Assembly (NCBI GenBank): GCA_902500825.1
Contig: CABVRX010000002.1
Coordinates: forward strand, 272,453-336,452
Source: an uncultured Nitrospira sp.
GTDB lineage: Bacteria > Nitrospirota > Nitrospiria > Nitrospirales > Nitrospiraceae
Length of the DNA: 64,000 nt
Direction of reading: 5' to 3'
The notes beneath the pieces were generated by a model that was not told where the DNA came from, searched no databases, and worked only from the letters and a program-made list of their open reading frames with translations. The stretch's first letter is position 1; each line of letters starts with the position of its first letter. The translations under genes and the position numbers were made by a program. Shown one piece after another: positions 10,423 through 19,322 of the stretch.

Positions 10423-11073
10423 GTGGCGGATCGAGCAGTCGGTGTTCCCTTTGCCAAAGAAGGAATTCCCTTCATCGCGGCTCCCGCCGGCGTTACACTG
10501 TTGGCTGGGTGGCTGGGCTGGCCGGTCGTTGCATTCGTCGGCGCCATCGCGACGCTGTTCTCTGCCTGGTTTTTTCGCAATCCGGCCAGAGTCACACCGC
10601 AGGCCCAGAACATTGTGGTCGCTCCAGGCGATGGGAAAGTGATCGCGATCGAAGAAGAGTTCGAGCCGCGGTACCTGAAAGAACGCAGCTTCCGGGTAAC
10701 GATCTTTTTGAATGTCTTCGATGTGCACATCAATCGGATGCCTTGTGACGGGGTGGTCGAAGATGTGCAATATCAACCGGGTCTGTTTTTGGTCGCCAGC
10801 AAGCCGGAAGCGACGTTAAGGAACGAACAGAACGCCATAATGATCAAGACGCATGAAGGGATCAAAATATTGTGTGTGCAGGTGGCTGGATTGATCGCTC
10901 GACGCATTGTGTGTTGGATTTCACCGCGGGATCGAGCTATCCGAGGTGAACGATATGGGTTGATCCGTTTCGGATCGCGCATGGATACCTTTCTTCCGAT
11001 GGGCACAAAGCTCCGAGTGGCTGTTGGTGAACGGGTGAAGGGTGGGGAAACCATCCTGGGAGAGCTGCCATGA
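10423..11073 (+). CDS. psd: Phosphatidylserine decarboxylase proenzyme
   Basis: It makes phosphatidylethanolamine from phosphatidylserine in the inner membrane. At 216 residues it is the short type. One or two N-terminal hydrophobic helices (about 13-50) are followed by the core. The pyruvoyl-generating cleavage site is Gly184-Ser185 in RFGSRMD, giving a small alpha chain of about 32 residues. The GTG start has GAGG about 8 nt upstream. It lies 9 nt after ilvC and overlaps pssA by 4 nt, so phospholipid synthesis is cotranscribed with branched-chain amino acid genes. Confidence 0.95.
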   Translation: MADRAVGVPFAKEGIPFIAAPAGVTLLAGWLGWPVVAFVGAIATLFSAWFFRNPARVTPQAQNIVVAPGDGKVIAIEEEFEPRYLKERSFRVTIFLNVFDVHINRMPCDGVVEDVQYQPGLFLVASKPEATLRNEQNAIMIKTHEGIKILCVQVAGLIARRIVCWISPRDRAIRGERYGLIRFGSRMDTFLPMGTKLRVAVGERVKGGETILGELP

Positions 11074-11876
11074 AAACGGCAGGATTCAGAAGTTCATTTG
11101 GTAAAGAAGGGAAACGGCGGAAAGCCGCCATGCATCTCATCCCGAATTTGTTCACCACGGGTAATTTGTTTTGCGGCGTATTTGCGATCTTGTCTGTCTT
11201 CAACGCCAACTATATGGAGGCGGCTATTGCGATCCTTGTCGCCATGATTTTTGACGTATTGGACGGCAAGTCGGCCCGGTTGACTAACAGTACGAGTCAG
11301 TTCGGGCTGGAGTATGATTCGCTGTCCGATGTGGTGTCATTCGGTGTCGCACCAGGTTTGTTGATCTACTCCTGGGCGTTAAGTGGGCAGGGCACGTTTG
11401 GCGTGGCTGTGATGTTTGCCTATGTGGCCATGGGAGCCGTGCGGTTGGCACGATTCAACTCTACCGTAGCGCTATCGGATGGAAAGTACTTTACCGGTCT
11501 GGCTATCCCAGCCGCTGCAGGGGTAGTGGCGTCTCTGGTGGTCTTTGATCAGAACTTTCTGAAGATGGGGGGAAGTGTCAGGCCGATTGTGGTATTGCTC
11601 ATGACGTTGGCGCTTTCGTTTTTGATGGTCAGCACGATTAAATATCGCAGCTTTAAAGAGCTGAAATTCAAGGGCCACCGGCAGATCACCTACTTGGTCT
11701 GGGGTATTCTTACGCTGATGTTGGTGGCAGCCTGGCCGGCGGTTATGCTATTTGTCATTTTTGCCGGCTACGCATTGATGGGACCGGTCGAAAAAGTCTT
11801 TTGGTTGGTGGCTCCGGCAGCCGAGAAAAAGAGCATTGGAAAAGTCGATGCTCCGCCGATCGAATCAAACCCATAA
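11070..11876 (+). CDS. pssA: CDP-diacylglycerol-serine O-phosphatidyltransferase
   Basis: It forms phosphatidylserine from CDP-diacylglycerol and serine, supplying the Psd substrate. It has 268 residues and about eight hydrophobic segments. The CDP-alcohol phosphotransferase motif D-G-x2-A-R-x8-G-x3-D-x3-D is complete, running from DGKSAR to YDSLSD near residues 68-92. This is the integral-membrane type II enzyme, unlike the soluble E. coli PssA. The start overlaps the psd stop (ATGA), indicating translational coupling. Confidence 0.94.
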   Translation: MKTAGFRSSFGKEGKRRKAAMHLIPNLFTTGNLFCGVFAILSVFNANYMEAAIAILVAMIFDVLDGKSARLTNSTSQFGLEYDSLSDVVSFGVAPGLLIYSWALSGQGTFGVAVMFAYVAMGAVRLARFNSTVALSDGKYFTGLAIPAAAGVVASLVVFDQNFLKMGGSVRPIVVLLMTLALSFLMVSTIKYRSFKELKFKGHRQITYLVWGILTLMLVAAWPAVMLFVIFAGYALMGPVEKVFWLVAPAAEKKSIGKVDAPPIESNP

Positions 11877-11952
11877 CAGCGAATAACAGCTGGAGGGACT
11901 GAAAAGGTTTTGATGGCTAAGACGAGGAGTAGTACGCGAGTCATCTAGAAAA

Positions 11953-12076
11953 CAGAATGTTAAAACGGTTATCCAGCAAGGCCGCAGCGAGTGAAAAGGC
12001 GAGGCGTACGGTTTTGATGTACGGTGAGCCTTTGAACGATGCGAGAACGAAGCTGGGAGCCGTTTCAATATTCTGG
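11953..12076 (+). repeat. Dispersed palindromic intergenic repeat, copy 1
   Basis: It begins CAGAATGTTAAAAC and ends TTTCAATATTCTGG, so its ends form an imperfect inverted repeat. Inside are the family blocks AAGGCCGCAGCGAGTGAAAAG and GAACGATGCGAGAACGAAG. The same blocks recur at 17661-17833 and, inverted, at 30158-30281. It lies directly against the leuA T-box leader. It is non-coding; a 74-codon frame across it is not credible. Confidence 0.85.
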
Positions 12077-12294
12077 AAAGAGAGCTGGTGGGTGGTGCAA
12101 ACCAGCCTAGATGCCGCCGAACTCGCCTCCGAGCCCCGAATCTCCAAATATGATGTAGGAGATTCCGCCTTGCCTCCGTAAGAGGCAGAATGAAGGGTCT
12201 GATGACCGGTCGGTCTTCAGGCCGAATCAGGGTGGTACCACGGAGTGCGTGAAGCCTTCGTCCCTGGGTATGTGAGGGGCCGAAGGCTTTTGTG
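12077..12294 (+). promoter_or_regulatory. T-box leader controlling leuA (Leu specifier)
   Basis: A tRNA-sensing riboswitch. The conserved T-box sequence AGGGTGGTACCACGG is at 12229-12243. Upstream, AGAGAGCTGGTGGGTGGTGC with following AAACCAGC (from 12080) is the AG-bulge and distal-loop part of stem I. GAACTCGCC (12119-12127) places a CTC leucine codon at 12122-12124 where the specifier is expected. A further hairpin pairs GAATCTCC with GGAGATTC (12138-12166 area). Uncharged tRNA-Leu should stabilise the antiterminator against the terminator at 12252-12294. The 5' strand of stem I is not obvious and would have to lie inside the adjacent repeat. Confidence 0.88.
12252..12294 (+). terminator. 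T-box-controlled intrinsic terminator before leuA
   Basis: AAGCCTTCG (12252-12260) pairs with CGAAGGCTT (12281-12289), followed by TTTGTGTTT. It lies immediately after the T-box sequence and 29 nt before the leuA ATG, the expected geometry for transcription attenuation. Confidence 0.85.
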
Positions 12295-12322
12295 TTTCTA
12301 GAGGGGGAAAGGTGGTGCAACC

Positions 12323-13870
12323 ATGACACGCATGATCAGAATTTTTGATACGACCTTGAGAGATGGCGAGCAATCGCCCGGCGCCAGTATGAATGTGGAA
12401 GAGAAGGTCATGGTGGCTAAACAACTGGCGCGGCTCGGCGTCGATATCATTGAAGCCGGATTTGCCTATAGTTCGCCCGGAGACTTTGAAGCGGTGCGGC
12501 GTATCGCGCAGGAGGTCGAAGGACCGACGATCTGCAGTCTGGCGCGGGCTCGTCCTGAAGATATCGATCGAGCATGGGAGGCCTTGAAAGGCGCGCCGAG
12601 GATCCGTATCCACACGTTTCTTTCTACGTCCGATATTCACCTGAAACACCAGTTTCGGATGACGCGGGAACAAGCCAAGCAACGTGCCGTGGAGATGGTC
12701 CAGCGGGCGCGCGGCTATGTCGAAGACGTCGAATTCTCACCAATGGACGCGAGTCGGTCCGATCCGTCGTTTCTCTACGAAGTGATCGAGGCGGTTATTG
12801 CCGCCGGAGCCGGCACCGTGAACATTCCTGATACGGTAGGGTACGCCGTTCCACAGGAATTCGGCACATTGATCAAGGGGATTTGCGACAAAGTCTCCAA
12901 TGCCGAACAAGCCGTGATTTCCGTCCATTGCCACAACGATCTGGGTATCGCCGTGGCGAACAGCTTGGCGGCCATTATAAATGGGGCGGGCCAGGTGGAA
13001 TGTACGATCAACGGAATCGGGGAGCGTGCCGGTAATACCTCCTTGGAAGAAATCGTCATGGGGCTGCGAACCAGAACGGATTTCTACCGTGCGGATACTC
13101 GTATCCGAACCGAGGAGATTGCGAAGACCAGTCGTTTGGTCAGCAAGATTACGGGGATGGTGGTACAGCCCAATAAGGCGATCGTGGGGGCGAATGCCTT
13201 TGCCCATACGTCGGGCATTCATCAGGATGGTTTGCTCAAAGAGAAGACGACCTATGAAATTATGCGCCCGGAATCGATCGGATTGGTCGAAAGCCAGATG
13301 GTAATGGGCAAGTTGTCCGGGCGTCATGCTTTTCGGCAGCGCTTGGAAGAGTTGGGGTACAAGCTCGGCGAGGCAGAGGTCAACCACGCCTTCGAGCGGT
13401 TCAAAAAACTTGCCGATCAAAAGAAAGAGATCTTTGAGGAAGATCTCGAAGTCATTGTCTCCGAAGAGTTGTCGAAGATGGCCGAGCGCATCGTCTTAAC
13501 GGGACTACAAGTATCGAGTGGAACGGATCGGGTCCCAACCGCCATGGTCGAATTGGAAATCGACGGCACACCCATCGCTCAAACCGGGACCGGCGATGGG
13601 CCGGTGGATGCTGTGTATCGCACCATTACCGCCATGACACAGACGAAAAGCAAGTTACTGATGTATGTGGTGAAGGCCATCACCGGTGGAACGGATGCAC
13701 AGGGTGAAGTGTCGGTGCGCGTGCAAGAAGATGGGCGGACAGTCACAGGCCACGGCGCCGATACTGATATCATCACGGCATCTGCTCGGGCCTATATCAG
13801 CGCCCTGAACAAGCTCGCCTATCTGGCGACGAAACAGGCGCAAGGGGAGCAGAAGGTGAACTTGATTTGA
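12323..13870 (+). CDS. leuA: 2-isopropylmalate synthase
   Basis: First committed step of leucine synthesis: acetyl-CoA plus 2-oxoisovalerate gives 2-isopropylmalate. It has 515 residues. The TIM-barrel catalytic domain begins [17 protein letters not shown], and the metal-binding [17 protein letters not shown] is near residue 205. [15 protein letters not shown] and SGIHQDG follow. The C-terminal allosteric domain, from about 390, is the leucine feedback module. The ATG at 12323 follows a GGTGG-type site and gives the standard N terminus. Expression is governed by the upstream T-box. Confidence 0.97.
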   Translation: MTRMIRIFDTTLRDGEQSPGASMNVEEKVMVAKQLARLGVDIIEAGFAYSSPGDFEAVRRIAQEVEGPTICSLARARPEDIDRAWEALKGAPRIRIHTFLSTSDIHLKHQFRMTREQAKQRAVEMVQRARGYVEDVEFSPMDASRSDPSFLYEVIEAVIAAGAGTVNIPDTVGYAVPQEFGTLIKGICDKVSNAEQAVISVHCHNDLGIAVANSLAAIINGAGQVECTINGIGERAGNTSLEEIVMGLRTRTDFYRADTRIRTEEIAKTSRLVSKITGMVVQPNKAIVGANAFAHTSGIHQDGLLKEKTTYEIMRPESIGLVESQMVMGKLSGRHAFRQRLEELGYKLGEAEVNHAFERFKKLADQKKEIFEEDLEVIVSEELSKMAERIVLTGLQVSSGTDRVPTAMVELEIDGTPIAQTGTGDGPVDAVYRTITAMTQTKSKLLMYVVKAITGGTDAQGEVSVRVQEDGRTVTGHGADTDIITASARAYISALNKLAYLATKQAQGEQKVNLI

Positions 13871-13935
13871 CGCGGACCTCCACGGTAGAGTTTTAGCTTC
13901 CGCTGTGAGGCCTGTGGGATTGAGAGGGCTTGTCC

Positions 13936-14298
13936 GTGTTCAAGGTAACGTCAGCCGATCGCCCCGAGTTTCTGGCCGGGGATGCTACTCGCTTGCGGGA
14001 GATTTTTCACCCTGCCAAGCATCAACTCAAATTGAATTATAGTCTTGCCCACGGGACATTACCGGTGGGTCAGCGCTCGAAGCGCCATGTCTTGGCTTCG
14101 TCGGAAGTCTATTACTTCATTTCAGGGCGCGGCCATTTCACGATCGACGACCAAGTCACGCCGATCGAAGCCGGAATGACCATCTATGTGCCGCCGGGAG
14201 GGCAACAGTTTGTCGAGAATACCGGAGAGACCGATGTCGAGTTCTTGTGTCTCGTTGATCCGGCCTGGCGGATTGAGGATGAAACGATACTGGAATAG
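13936..14298 (+). CDS. Single-domain cupin protein
   Basis: About 120 residues with one cupin beta-barrel. HVLASSEVYYFISGRGHFTIDD, near residues 50-72, is cupin motif 1 (ending in the G-x-G turn and acidic residue), and PPGGQQFVENTGETDVEFLCLVDP matches motif 2. It resembles small mannose-6-phosphate isomerase-like cupins, which often bind a metal; the substrate is unknown. I prefer the GTG at 13936, which has GAGAGGG 7 nt upstream, over the TTG at 13930, which is too close to it. It sits between leuA and leuB in the same direction. Confidence 0.8.
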   Translation: MFKVTSADRPEFLAGDATRLREIFHPAKHQLKLNYSLAHGTLPVGQRSKRHVLASSEVYYFISGRGHFTIDDQVTPIEAGMTIYVPPGGQQFVENTGETDVEFLCLVDPAWRIEDETILE

Positions 14299-14331
14299 AC
14301 AGAGCGTATTGAGTCATCGAAAGGAGCAACA

Positions 14332-15405
14332 GTGAAGGCCAAGATTGCCGTGCTGGCCGGTGACGGAGTCGGGCGCGAGATCGTTCCCGAAGCCGTGAAG
14401 GTCCTGAAGGTCATTGCCGAGAAGTACGGGCACGCATTCGAGTTTGTCGCAGCCGATATCGGCGGGCAGGCGATTGATAAGGTGGGTGTGCCGTTGCCGA
14501 ATGACACCTTGGCGATTGCCAAGCAGAGCGATGCCGTCTTGCTGGGCGCCGTCGGGGGACCTCGATGGGAAAGCTTGGAGTACAGCCTGCGGCCGGAGCG
14601 TGCACTGCTCGGAATCCGCGAGGCCTTAGGCCTCTATGCCAATTTGAGGCCGGCCAAGCTCTATTCGAATCTGGTGGATGCATCTACGTTGAAACGCGAG
14701 ATTGTCGAGGGGATCGACATCCTCGTGATCCGCGAGCTCACCGGCGGCATCTATTTCGGCAAACCAAAGGGGATCGAAAAGTTGCCCAACGGTGATGAAC
14801 GAGGGATCAATACGGAAGTCTATACGACGGAAGAAGTTCGGCGGATTGCCAAGGTTGCGTTCGAGGCGGCACGGAAACGGCGCAAGAAGGTCACGTCGGT
14901 TGACAAGGCGAATGTGTTGGAATCGTCCGAGCTTTGGCGCAAGGTGGTCATCGACGTCCATGCGTCCTATTCGGACGTCGAGTTGGGACATATCTACGTG
15001 GATAACGCTGCGATGCAGCTGGTGCGGAATCCGCGACAATTCGACGTGCTGCTTTGCAATAACATGTTCGGCGACATTCTAAGCGATGAAGCGGCGATGC
15101 TGACCGGTTCGATCGGGATGTTGCCGTCAGCGAGCATCGGGGCCAAGGTCGGCCTCTTTGAACCGATCCATGGGAGCGCTCCGGACATTGCAGGAAAAAA
15201 TATCGCCAATCCCATTGCAACGATCTCGTCGGTCGCCATGATGCTATCGTATGCCTTTCAACTTGATAAAGAAGCGGAAGCTATCGAGCAGGCAATCGTG
15301 AAAACACTCGACCTTGGATATCGGACCAAAGATATTCAGAGTCCTGGAGCGAAGCTCGTCGGCACGGTGGAGATGGGTGAGGCAATCCTCCGAAACTTAA
15401 ATTAG
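14332..15405 (+). CDS. leuB: 3-isopropylmalate dehydrogenase
   Basis: NAD-dependent oxidative decarboxylation of 3-isopropylmalate to 2-oxoisocaproate in leucine synthesis. It has 357 residues. [16 protein letters not shown] at the N terminus, ALLGIRE and NLRPAK in the substrate loop, [13 protein letters not shown], and the nucleotide-binding [19 protein letters not shown] near residue 280 are all family features. The GTG start has AAGGAG 6 nt upstream. leuC and leuD are not in the window and must lie elsewhere. Confidence 0.97.
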   Translation: MKAKIAVLAGDGVGREIVPEAVKVLKVIAEKYGHAFEFVAADIGGQAIDKVGVPLPNDTLAIAKQSDAVLLGAVGGPRWESLEYSLRPERALLGIREALGLYANLRPAKLYSNLVDASTLKREIVEGIDILVIRELTGGIYFGKPKGIEKLPNGDERGINTEVYTTEEVRRIAKVAFEAARKRRKKVTSVDKANVLESSELWRKVVIDVHASYSDVELGHIYVDNAAMQLVRNPRQFDVLLCNNMFGDILSDEAAMLTGSIGMLPSASIGAKVGLFEPIHGSAPDIAGKNIANPIATISSVAMMLSYAFQLDKEAEAIEQAIVKTLDLGYRTKDIQSPGAKLVGTVEMGEAILRNLN

Positions 15406-15421
15406 TCAGCGGCCCTGAACA

Positions 15422-16630
15422 ATGGCAACCATTCTTTCTACATGGATGATCAGAACACTCGTCGGCAACGGCGAGTGTGGTTATACGGGAGACGGTGGAC
15501 CTTCAATACAGGCCCGTTTGAATGAGCCGAAAGGCGTGACGATCGATTGCCATGGCAATGTCTATGTGGCCGATTCAGAAAATCATGTCGTTCGTAAAGT
15601 CAATCGTGCGACCGATGTCATCTCAACGATAGCCGGCATGCCCGGGGACGACCACATGCGGCTGGCTGTGGAACGGGATTTATCCGTCCAGCGCACTGAT
15701 GAAGATCCTTTGGCCGATGATGTCGGTGAAACCAGTTCGGCGAAATTTACTCAGCAAGCCGATTTAAGCGGAACTGTCCGATATTGGACGAATCAACCAG
15801 CTGCATCTGCCGAGCGGTATGGCGGAGACGGCGGGCCGGCAGTGCGGGCGCAACTGAATTTTCCCACCGCAGTCGCTGTGGATCGGGAGGGGAATCTCTA
15901 TATCGCCGATACCATGAACCATCGCGTACGGAGGGTCGATTCAGAAACAGGGATCATTTCAACGCTGGCCGGGACTGGTCAGGCCAGATTCTCCGGTGAT
16001 GGCGGCCCTGCACATGAGGCTGCGCTCAATGAACCGGCAGCGCTGGTCGTTGACGAGGCGGGCCGACTCTATATCGCCGATCAAAGCAATCATCGTGTAC
16101 GGGTGGTAGATCTCAAGTCCGGTGTGATTCAGACGGTTGCTGGAACTGGCGTTGCGACCTACGACGGAGACGGGAAGCCGGCTGTTGACGCGACCCTTGC
16201 CGGTCCCAGCGGATTGGCTCTGGCTGGTAACCGGTTATATATTGCTGACACCTTCAACGGTCGAGTCCGATGCGTCGAGCTTTCGTCAGGGTTGATGACG
16301 ACGGTCGCCGGCGACGGCGGACTGTATCGGTACGAATCTCCATCGGCTGCTCCCTCGCCCAGCCTTTCACGCCCGACCGGAATTGCAGTGGACCATGAGG
16401 GACGTCTGTTTCTTACCGATTCAGACAATCACCTCGTCCGGCAGTGGGATAGAGTATCCGGAACGGCGTTCTGCGTGGCAGGGCAAGGACTTCCATCCTA
16501 TTCCGGCGATAGCGGCATCGCACGAGAGGCAAGTTTGTGTTACCCATTCGGTATCGTTGCCGATCGCGACGGAACGCTGCTGGTGGCGGACACCTTCAAT
16601 CATCGAATTCGCGTGTTGGCATTGGAGTAA
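15422..16630 (+). CDS. NHL-repeat beta-propeller protein
   Basis: A 402-residue protein built from repeated blades of about 55-60 residues. Each carries a variant of GDGGPA-x-A-x-LN-x-P followed by D-x-x-G-x-LYIADT-x-NHRVR; blades begin near residues 20, 135, 190, 245, 310 and 360. The fold is an NHL propeller, usually a binding scaffold. There is no clear signal peptide. Between the first and second blades a 60-residue stretch of low similarity includes acidic residues. Its place between leuB and asd, 16 nt after leuB, suggests cotranscription but gives no clue to function. Confidence 0.85.
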   Translation: MATILSTWMIRTLVGNGECGYTGDGGPSIQARLNEPKGVTIDCHGNVYVADSENHVVRKVNRATDVISTIAGMPGDDHMRLAVERDLSVQRTDEDPLADDVGETSSAKFTQQADLSGTVRYWTNQPAASAERYGGDGGPAVRAQLNFPTAVAVDREGNLYIADTMNHRVRRVDSETGIISTLAGTGQARFSGDGGPAHEAALNEPAALVVDEAGRLYIADQSNHRVRVVDLKSGVIQTVAGTGVATYDGDGKPAVDATLAGPSGLALAGNRLYIADTFNGRVRCVELSSGLMTTVAGDGGLYRYESPSAAPSPSLSRPTGIAVDHEGRLFLTDSDNHLVRQWDRVSGTAFCVAGQGLPSYSGDSGIAREASLCYPFGIVADRDGTLLVADTFNHRIRVLALE

Positions 16631-16637
16631 GCGCTTC

Positions 16638-17660
16638 ATGATCAAGAAGAAACCAGGGTACACGGTGGCGATCCTTGGCGCGACCGGCGCGGTTGGAACA
16701 GAAACGCTTGAAATCTTGGAAGAGAGAAAATTTCCGCTGACGAGCCTCCGGCTCTTCTCGTCCAAACGATCGGCCGGCGGAGTGATGACGTGCCAAGGTC
16801 AGGACTGGACGGTTGAAGAGTTGACGGAATCCTCATCGTTCGAGGGGGTCGATCTGGCGTTTATCTCTGCGACGGATGCCATCAGCAAAGACTATGGCCA
16901 GCGACTGGGAGCGGCAGGTATTGCGGTGATCGACGACAGTGCGGTGTTCCGCATGGATGATCAGGTTCCCTTGGTGGTTCCGGAGGTGAACGCTGCTGCC
17001 TTGCGCATCATGCCGAAGGGAATCGTTTCCATTCCCAACTGTACGACCACGCCGTTGGTCATGGCGCTTAAGCCGCTTCATGATGCGGTGGGAGTGAAGC
17101 GTGTGGTGGTGACAACCTTTCAATCTGTGTCGGGGACCGGCGCGGCGGCCATGGATGAGCTGATGGATCAAACGAAGGATTTGTTGGCGTTTCGCGACGT
17201 TACCACCAAAGTCTATCCGTATCAGATTGCCTTCAACCTGTTGCCGCACATCGGCTCGTTCAACGAGGGAGGGGACTGTTCGGAGGAAATCAAGATTGCA
17301 AAAGAGACCAGAAAAATACTTGGTGCGCCGAAGCTCCGGGTGACGGCGACGACGGTGCGAGTGCCTGTATTACGCTGCCATTCTGAGGCGATCAACGTTG
17401 AATTAGAGCGTCCGTTGAATGCCAAAGAGGCGCGTGCTGCGTTGTCGGCCATGCCCGGCGTGATTGTCTATGACGATCCGGTGAAGAAGCTGTATCCGAT
17501 GCCGCTCGATGCGACAGGAAAAGATGAGGTCTATGTCGGCCGTGTGAGAGAGGATGAATCGATCGCGAACGGCCTCAATCTTTGGGTGGTCTCCGACAAT
17601 CTTCGCAAAGGAGCGGCGCTGAACGCCATTCAAATCGCTGAATGTCTCGTTACGAGTTAG
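16638..17660 (+). CDS. asd: Aspartate-semialdehyde dehydrogenase
   Basis: NADPH-dependent reduction of aspartyl phosphate to the semialdehyde, feeding lysine/diaminopimelate, threonine, methionine and isoleucine synthesis. It has 340 residues. The Rossmann motif is GATGAVGTETLEILEER near residues 14-30, and the active-site Cys135 is in SIPNCTTTPLV. SVSGTGAAAMDEL and the later RVPVLRCHSEAINVE contain catalytic and substrate-binding residues. The ATG at 16638 lies 7 nt after the NHL gene; a longer frame reading back into that gene is spurious. Confidence 0.97.
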   Translation: MIKKKPGYTVAILGATGAVGTETLEILEERKFPLTSLRLFSSKRSAGGVMTCQGQDWTVEELTESSSFEGVDLAFISATDAISKDYGQRLGAAGIAVIDDSAVFRMDDQVPLVVPEVNAAALRIMPKGIVSIPNCTTTPLVMALKPLHDAVGVKRVVVTTFQSVSGTGAAAMDELMDQTKDLLAFRDVTTKVYPYQIAFNLLPHIGSFNEGGDCSEEIKIAKETRKILGAPKLRVTATTVRVPVLRCHSEAINVELERPLNAKEARAALSAMPGVIVYDDPVKKLYPMPLDATGKDEVYVGRVREDESIANGLNLWVVSDNLRKGAALNAIQIAECLVTS

Positions 17661-17833
17661 CAGAATGTTCAAACAGTTTGGCAGTAAGGCCGCAGCGGGC
17701 GAGGAGGCGAAGCGTAACCTGATTTTTACCAGGCCCCCCCATCGCCTGTCGGAACAGGCGTTTACCCAGGCCGTACGTTGAGCTTGTGAGCGATGCGAGA
17801 GCGAAGCTGCCGAGCTGTTTCAGCGTTTTGCCA
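17661..17833 (+). repeat. Dispersed palindromic intergenic repeat, copy 2 (expanded)
   Basis: It starts CAGAATGTTCAAAC directly after the asd stop and ends near CTGTTTCAGCGTTTTGCC. It shares AAGGCCGCAGCG and GAGCGATGCGAGAGCGAAGC with copy 1 but carries about 50 extra bases in the middle. That insert includes its own inverted repeats (CGCCTGT/ACAGGCG and CCTG/CAGG arms). It fills the asd to DUF2905 gap. Confidence 0.82.
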
Positions 17834-17838
17834 TTGGG

Positions 17839-18102
17839 ATGACAGTGATGCCGGAATGGACAACGCTGGGCAAGGTTCTGATTGGAATAGGTCTCGGTAT
17901 AGCTGCGCTCGGGGTGCTATTGGTCGTCGTGGACCGGATTCCTGGATTAGGGAACGCCTTCAGTTGGTTCGGCAAGCTTCCGGGTGACATCTCCGTCAAA
18001 CGCGACAACTTCAGCTTCTATTTTCCTCTCGCGACAAGTATTGTCCTCAGTGTCATTCTGAGTCTGCTATTCTATCTGGTAGGATGGTTCTTCCGCCGAT
18101 GA
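17839..18102 (+). CDS. DUF2905 family small membrane protein
   Basis: An 87-residue protein. One hydrophobic helix (about 10-32) is followed by the family hallmark DRIPGLGNAFSWFGKLPGDISVKRDNFSFYFPL and then a second helix (about 62-84). This is the standard DUF2905 arrangement; the function is unknown. The stop overlaps the next gene start (ATGA), so the two are coupled. Confidence 0.88.
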   Translation: MTVMPEWTTLGKVLIGIGLGIAALGVLLVVVDRIPGLGNAFSWFGKLPGDISVKRDNFSFYFPLATSIVLSVILSLLFYLVGWFFRR

Positions 18103-19322
18103 TAATCGCACGGCTTTTGGCCGGAGCTGCCGGACTGGGCATCTGCCTCGGCTCGGTCACGGTTCCGGAAGCCCACGCTGCGCAATCGATTCGCGTGTTG
18201 CTAGCCCCCGATGTTCAGCAGCTGGAAGTATATAGCGATCGGACCATTTGGGTGACCGACGAACATGATCAGGCATGGTCCTATCAGCCTGTCTTGCGGA
18301 TCAAGGTGCGTGGCCATGCGCTGATCCTCAACGGAAAACCGGTGGTGACCGATCAATTGAAGTTACGGGCGGGAAATCACGACCTCAAACTCTGGCTGAA
18401 TGAAAATGGCAAGCGAACAGCTCTGCATACAGGTGATGAGAAAGGCGGGTTGCAAGTCAGTGGGTTGATTCAGCTTGTGCGGCGCGGGAAGGGATTGCTT
18501 CTCGTCAATCATGTCGATTTAGAAGAGTATGTCAAGGGTGTTGTGCCGGCAGAAGTGAATCCGGCCTGGCATCTTGAGATGTTGAAGGTGCAGGCAGTCG
18601 CAACTCGAACATACGCGCTGTATCAGCACATGCTCAGCTTTACTCGGGACTATGATGTGGCGGCGGGGATTCAAGATCAGGTGTATCGCGGTCGCCAAGG
18701 TATCGACGCGCGGGTAGTGGAAGCGGTAGAGTCCACGAGGGGACTCGTGGTAACCCACCAAGGCGCTCCGATCTACGCCGCGTTCTCTTCGACCGCTGCC
18801 GGGATTACGGAAGATGCCATGGTTGTGTGGTCGAAAGATTTGCCCTATTTGAAGGGCGTGGAATGCCCCTTCGACATCGAATCACCGTACTATCAGTGGA
18901 AAGCATCCATCAAAATCGAGGCCTTGGAGAAGAATTTGCGACAACAGGGATATGTGGTGGGAACCATCGCAACGATCACACCGCACTCTCATAGCCGTGC
19001 CGGACGAGTGGCGACCGTGCGGATTGTAGACTCTAACGGAGAGTTGGTCCTAAGGGGCGAAGATCTACGTAAAGCGGTGGGTTACACGGTGATACCCAGT
19101 ACACAATTTACGGTCGAGTTTATCAGGCAGGATGTCGTCTTCTCCGGCTACGGAGCCGGTCATGCGGTCGGTCTGTGCCAGTGGGGTGCGAAAGAGCTGG
19201 CGGAGTTGGGCTACTCCTTTTCGAGTATTCTTCGCTACTACTATCCGGGCACCGAGCTGCAGGACGCGTCATTGACGCAGACGCCGCCTGTGCCGTCGAT
19301 CTCCGCGACGCCTCCTTCCTGA
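18099..19322 (+). CDS. SpoIID/LytB-domain protein, secreted
   Basis: About 407 residues with an N-terminal signal peptide (hydrophobic stretch to the HAA-type site near residue 28). The SpoIID core includes NHVDLEEYVKGVVPAEVNPAWHLEMLKVQAVATRTYA near residues 140-180 and the C-terminal GYGAGHAVGLCQWGAKELAELG near 345-365. SpoIID is a lytic transglycosylase acting on denuded peptidoglycan during sporulation. In this Gram-negative context it more likely acts in cell-wall remodelling or division. I prefer the ATG at 18099, overlapping the previous stop by 4 nt; the ATG at 18084 is an alternative. Confidence 0.86.
   Translation: MIIARLLAGAAGLGICLGSVTVPEAHAAQSIRVLLAPDVQQLEVYSDRTIWVTDEHDQAWSYQPVLRIKVRGHALILNGKPVVTDQLKLRAGNHDLKLWLNENGKRTALHTGDEKGGLQVSGLIQLVRRGKGLLLVNHVDLEEYVKGVVPAEVNPAWHLEMLKVQAVATRTYALYQHMLSFTRDYDVAAGIQDQVYRGRQGIDARVVEAVESTRGLVVTHQGAPIYAAFSSTAAGITEDAMVVWSKDLPYLKGVECPFDIESPYYQWKASIKIEALEKNLRQQGYVVGTIATITPHSHSRAGRVATVRIVDSNGELVLRGEDLRKAVGYTVIPSTQFTVEFIRQDVVFSGYGAGHAVGLCQWGAKELAELGYSFSSILRYYYPGTELQDASLTQTPPVPSISATPPS

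Noticed and set aside
11957..12181. 74-codon frame in the gap before leuA
   Set aside because: It spans the dispersed repeat and T-box leader, both better explained as non-coding.
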